Part shown: piece after piece, positions 24,601 to 25,203 of the stretch
Layout of the letters: every line of letters begins with the position of its first letter
Numbering within the stretch: the first letter of the stretch is position 1
Assembly (NCBI GenBank): GCA_964250215.1
Contig: CAXUEX010000028.1
Location: 1 to 25,203 of the forward strand
Direction: 5' to 3'
Origin: DAIDJM01 sp964250215
GTDB lineage: Bacteria > Pseudomonadota > Alphaproteobacteria > Acetobacterales > Acetobacteraceae
DNA: 25,203 bases
The notes under the pieces: generated by a model
Told to the model about the DNA's origin: nothing
Database searches by the model: none
Seen by the model: the letters and a program-made list of their open reading frames with translations, nothing else
Program-made: the position numbers and the translations under genes

Positions 24601-24846
24601 GAAATCGAGGTCCGCGCGCTCGTCACGGAACGCGTCCGCCCTTTCCGCATCGGTGATCGCATGGTGCACCAGATCGGCATGCCCTGGGTTTATGGCTGGG
24701 AAGGTTACGCGCGCGGCGATATCGCCAACGTTCTTCTGGCCATCACCGGCGATGCAAATACCAGCATCCACACCACGAAGGCCATTACGTGCAACATCCG
24801 GCCAGGCAGGCTGGTGCGACCAGGAGGCCTTGGCGATGGTCAATGA
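21646..24846 (+). CDS. fdoG: Selenocysteine-containing formate dehydrogenase catalytic (alpha) subunit
   Basis: Read through the in-frame TGA at 22240-22242, this encodes a 1066-aa molybdopterin enzyme that oxidises formate to CO2. The N-terminal [4Fe-4S] motif is C59PFCAVGC66 with C94PKG. TGA falls at codon 199 in NQARI-U-HSSSVPSLGTSFGRG, aligning with the NQARV-U-H active site of E. coli FdnG (Sec196). The frame then continues without a break through LANADCVVIMGSNMAENHP, IHVDPRFTRTSALADIH and a C-terminal molybdopterin-binding domain (VFTTYRLTELHCGGIISR). The ATG at 21646 has AGGAGG upstream. No Tat signal is visible, unlike FdnG, so a cytoplasmic location is likely. Automatic callers would split it at 22242. 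The 106-aa gene overlaps its end by 11 bases. Confidence 0.95.
22240..22242 (+). other. Selenocysteine codon (TGA) in formate dehydrogenase
   Basis: The TGA interrupts a frame that is conserved on both sides, and the residue fits the metal-ligand Sec/Cys of formate dehydrogenases. It is followed by CAC (His200), the invariant active-site histidine. All genes needed to decode it lie within 8 kb. Confidence 0.95.
22254..22272 (+). promoter_or_regulatory. Bacterial SECIS hairpin
   Basis: GGTGCCC (22254-22260) pairs perfectly with GGGCACC (22266-22272); an extra A-T pair leaves the apical loop GTT. The stem starts 11 bases after the TGA. Counting from the base after TGA, the loop G and U are at positions 20-21, the same as the SelB-contacted GU of the E. 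coli fdhF element as I remember it. The bulged U of fdhF is absent; the stem here is continuous. The hairpin is also coding sequence. Confidence 0.88.
24822..24827 (+). promoter_or_regulatory. Shine-Dalgarno deciding the start of the 106-aa gene
   Basis: AGGAGG lies eight bases before the ATG at 24836, inside the end of the formate dehydrogenase gene. It supports this start over any other in the frame. Confidence 0.7.
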
Positions 24847-25156
24847 ATGTTCCGAGCCCGCCCTCGCGGCGCTCGCGGCGCTCGACCGCGCACTTGCAGG
24901 CCGCCCTGCAAAGGATCAGCGGGATTTCAACGATGCCGCGCGTTCACTCGCCCAGCTTCGTAATGCGCTGCTCCGCTCCCCCCGCGGGCTTGCGCCCGCC
25001 TCTTCAAGAAGCGGCATTCTCGCCCAGGTCAACGCAAGCCTCAGCTTGGCCTTGGCCGGCCAGTTCCCGCTCGGCGAAATCCCCTGGGATGCCATTGAGC
25101 AAAGTCGGCAAAGCCTGGCGAAAATTGTTTCAGATTGGCCAAGCCCAGTGACCTGA
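24836..25156 (+). CDS. Small helical protein coupled to formate dehydrogenase, function unknown
   Basis: The 106-aa protein is soluble and appears mostly alpha-helical (ALAALAALDRALAGRPAKD, RSLAQLRNALL, LAQVNASLSLALAG, DAIEQSRQSLAKIV). It has no cysteines in metal motifs beyond Cys5 and no membrane segment. The start overlaps the catalytic subunit by 11 bases with a strong Shine-Dalgarno, so it should be made together with that subunit. It does not look like FdhE, FdhD or the FdsD delta subunit in any way I can demonstrate. A dedicated chaperone or small stabilising subunit of this formate dehydrogenase is the most reasonable guess. Confidence 0.75.
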   Translation: MVNECSEPALAALAALDRALAGRPAKDQRDFNDAARSLAQLRNALLRSPRGLAPASSRSGILAQVNASLSLALAGQFPLGEIPWDAIEQSRQSLAKIVSDWPSPVT

Positions 25157-25203
25157 GCCCCTGAATCTCCTCCAGGCTAAAGTAGAGTCCGTCCGGAGAG
25201 GAG
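25157..25203 (+). other. Right-edge leader, possibly upstream of another + strand gene
   Basis: The last 47 bases contain no gene. They end in GGAGAGGAG (25195-25203), a very good Shine-Dalgarno, so a + strand start codon may lie just beyond the window. CTCCTC (25167-25172) is complementary to GAGGAG (25198-25203), so the site could be masked in a hairpin. The next gene cannot be identified. Confidence 0.35.

Noticed and set aside
1..25203. CRISPR arrays, insertion sequences, rRNA or prophage genes
   Set aside because: No tandem repeat-spacer structure, transposase or integrase, rRNA or phage-like reading frames were seen on either strand.

Overview
The window is a dense, high-GC bacterial region that looks alphaproteobacterial, possibly Acetobacteraceae/Rhodospirillales. 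That placement is inferred from gene content, the Tat-like MlaC and general sequence style, and is not proven. There are no gene-free stretches above 300 bases. Most neighbouring genes overlap by 1 to 11 bases.

Layout. (1) 54-1443, + strand: an outer-membrane lipid-asymmetry pair, mlaA-mlaC. A hairpin that could act as a bidirectional terminator separates it from a PfkB-family sugar kinase on the - strand (1468-2391). (2) 2492-14046, + strand: one nearly gapless run of twelve genes encoding Alternative Complex III (actA-F), a small membrane protein of unknown function, an SCO copper chaperone and a caa3-type, A2-class (YS-motif) cytochrome c oxidase. A PerM/AI-2E family transporter follows (14053-15102). 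(3) 15012-19479: the full selenocysteine module, with selD on the - strand and selA-selB-tRNA-Sec on the + strand. (4) 19483-25156: a membrane formate dehydrogenase locus in two divergent halves. The - half holds a 73-aa unknown protein, an iron-sulfur subunit and an NrfD-type membrane subunit. The + half holds a large catalytic subunit with an in-frame TGA (selenocysteine, codon 199) followed at once by a hairpin matching a bacterial SECIS element, then a 106-aa unknown protein.

How the parts fit. The selenocysteine genes sit directly beside the only visible selenoprotein, so the right half reads as a self-contained island: machinery plus client. Functionally, the formate dehydrogenase should feed electrons to quinone, ACIII should oxidise quinol and reduce cytochrome c domains, and the caa3 oxidase should pass them to oxygen. 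A complete formate-to-oxygen chain is therefore encoded in about 23 kb. The best candidates for undescribed components are three small proteins: 127 aa (9295-9678), 73 aa (21321-21542) and 106 aa (24836-25156). The split, Tat-less, NrfD-linked arrangement of the selenoenzyme is also notable.
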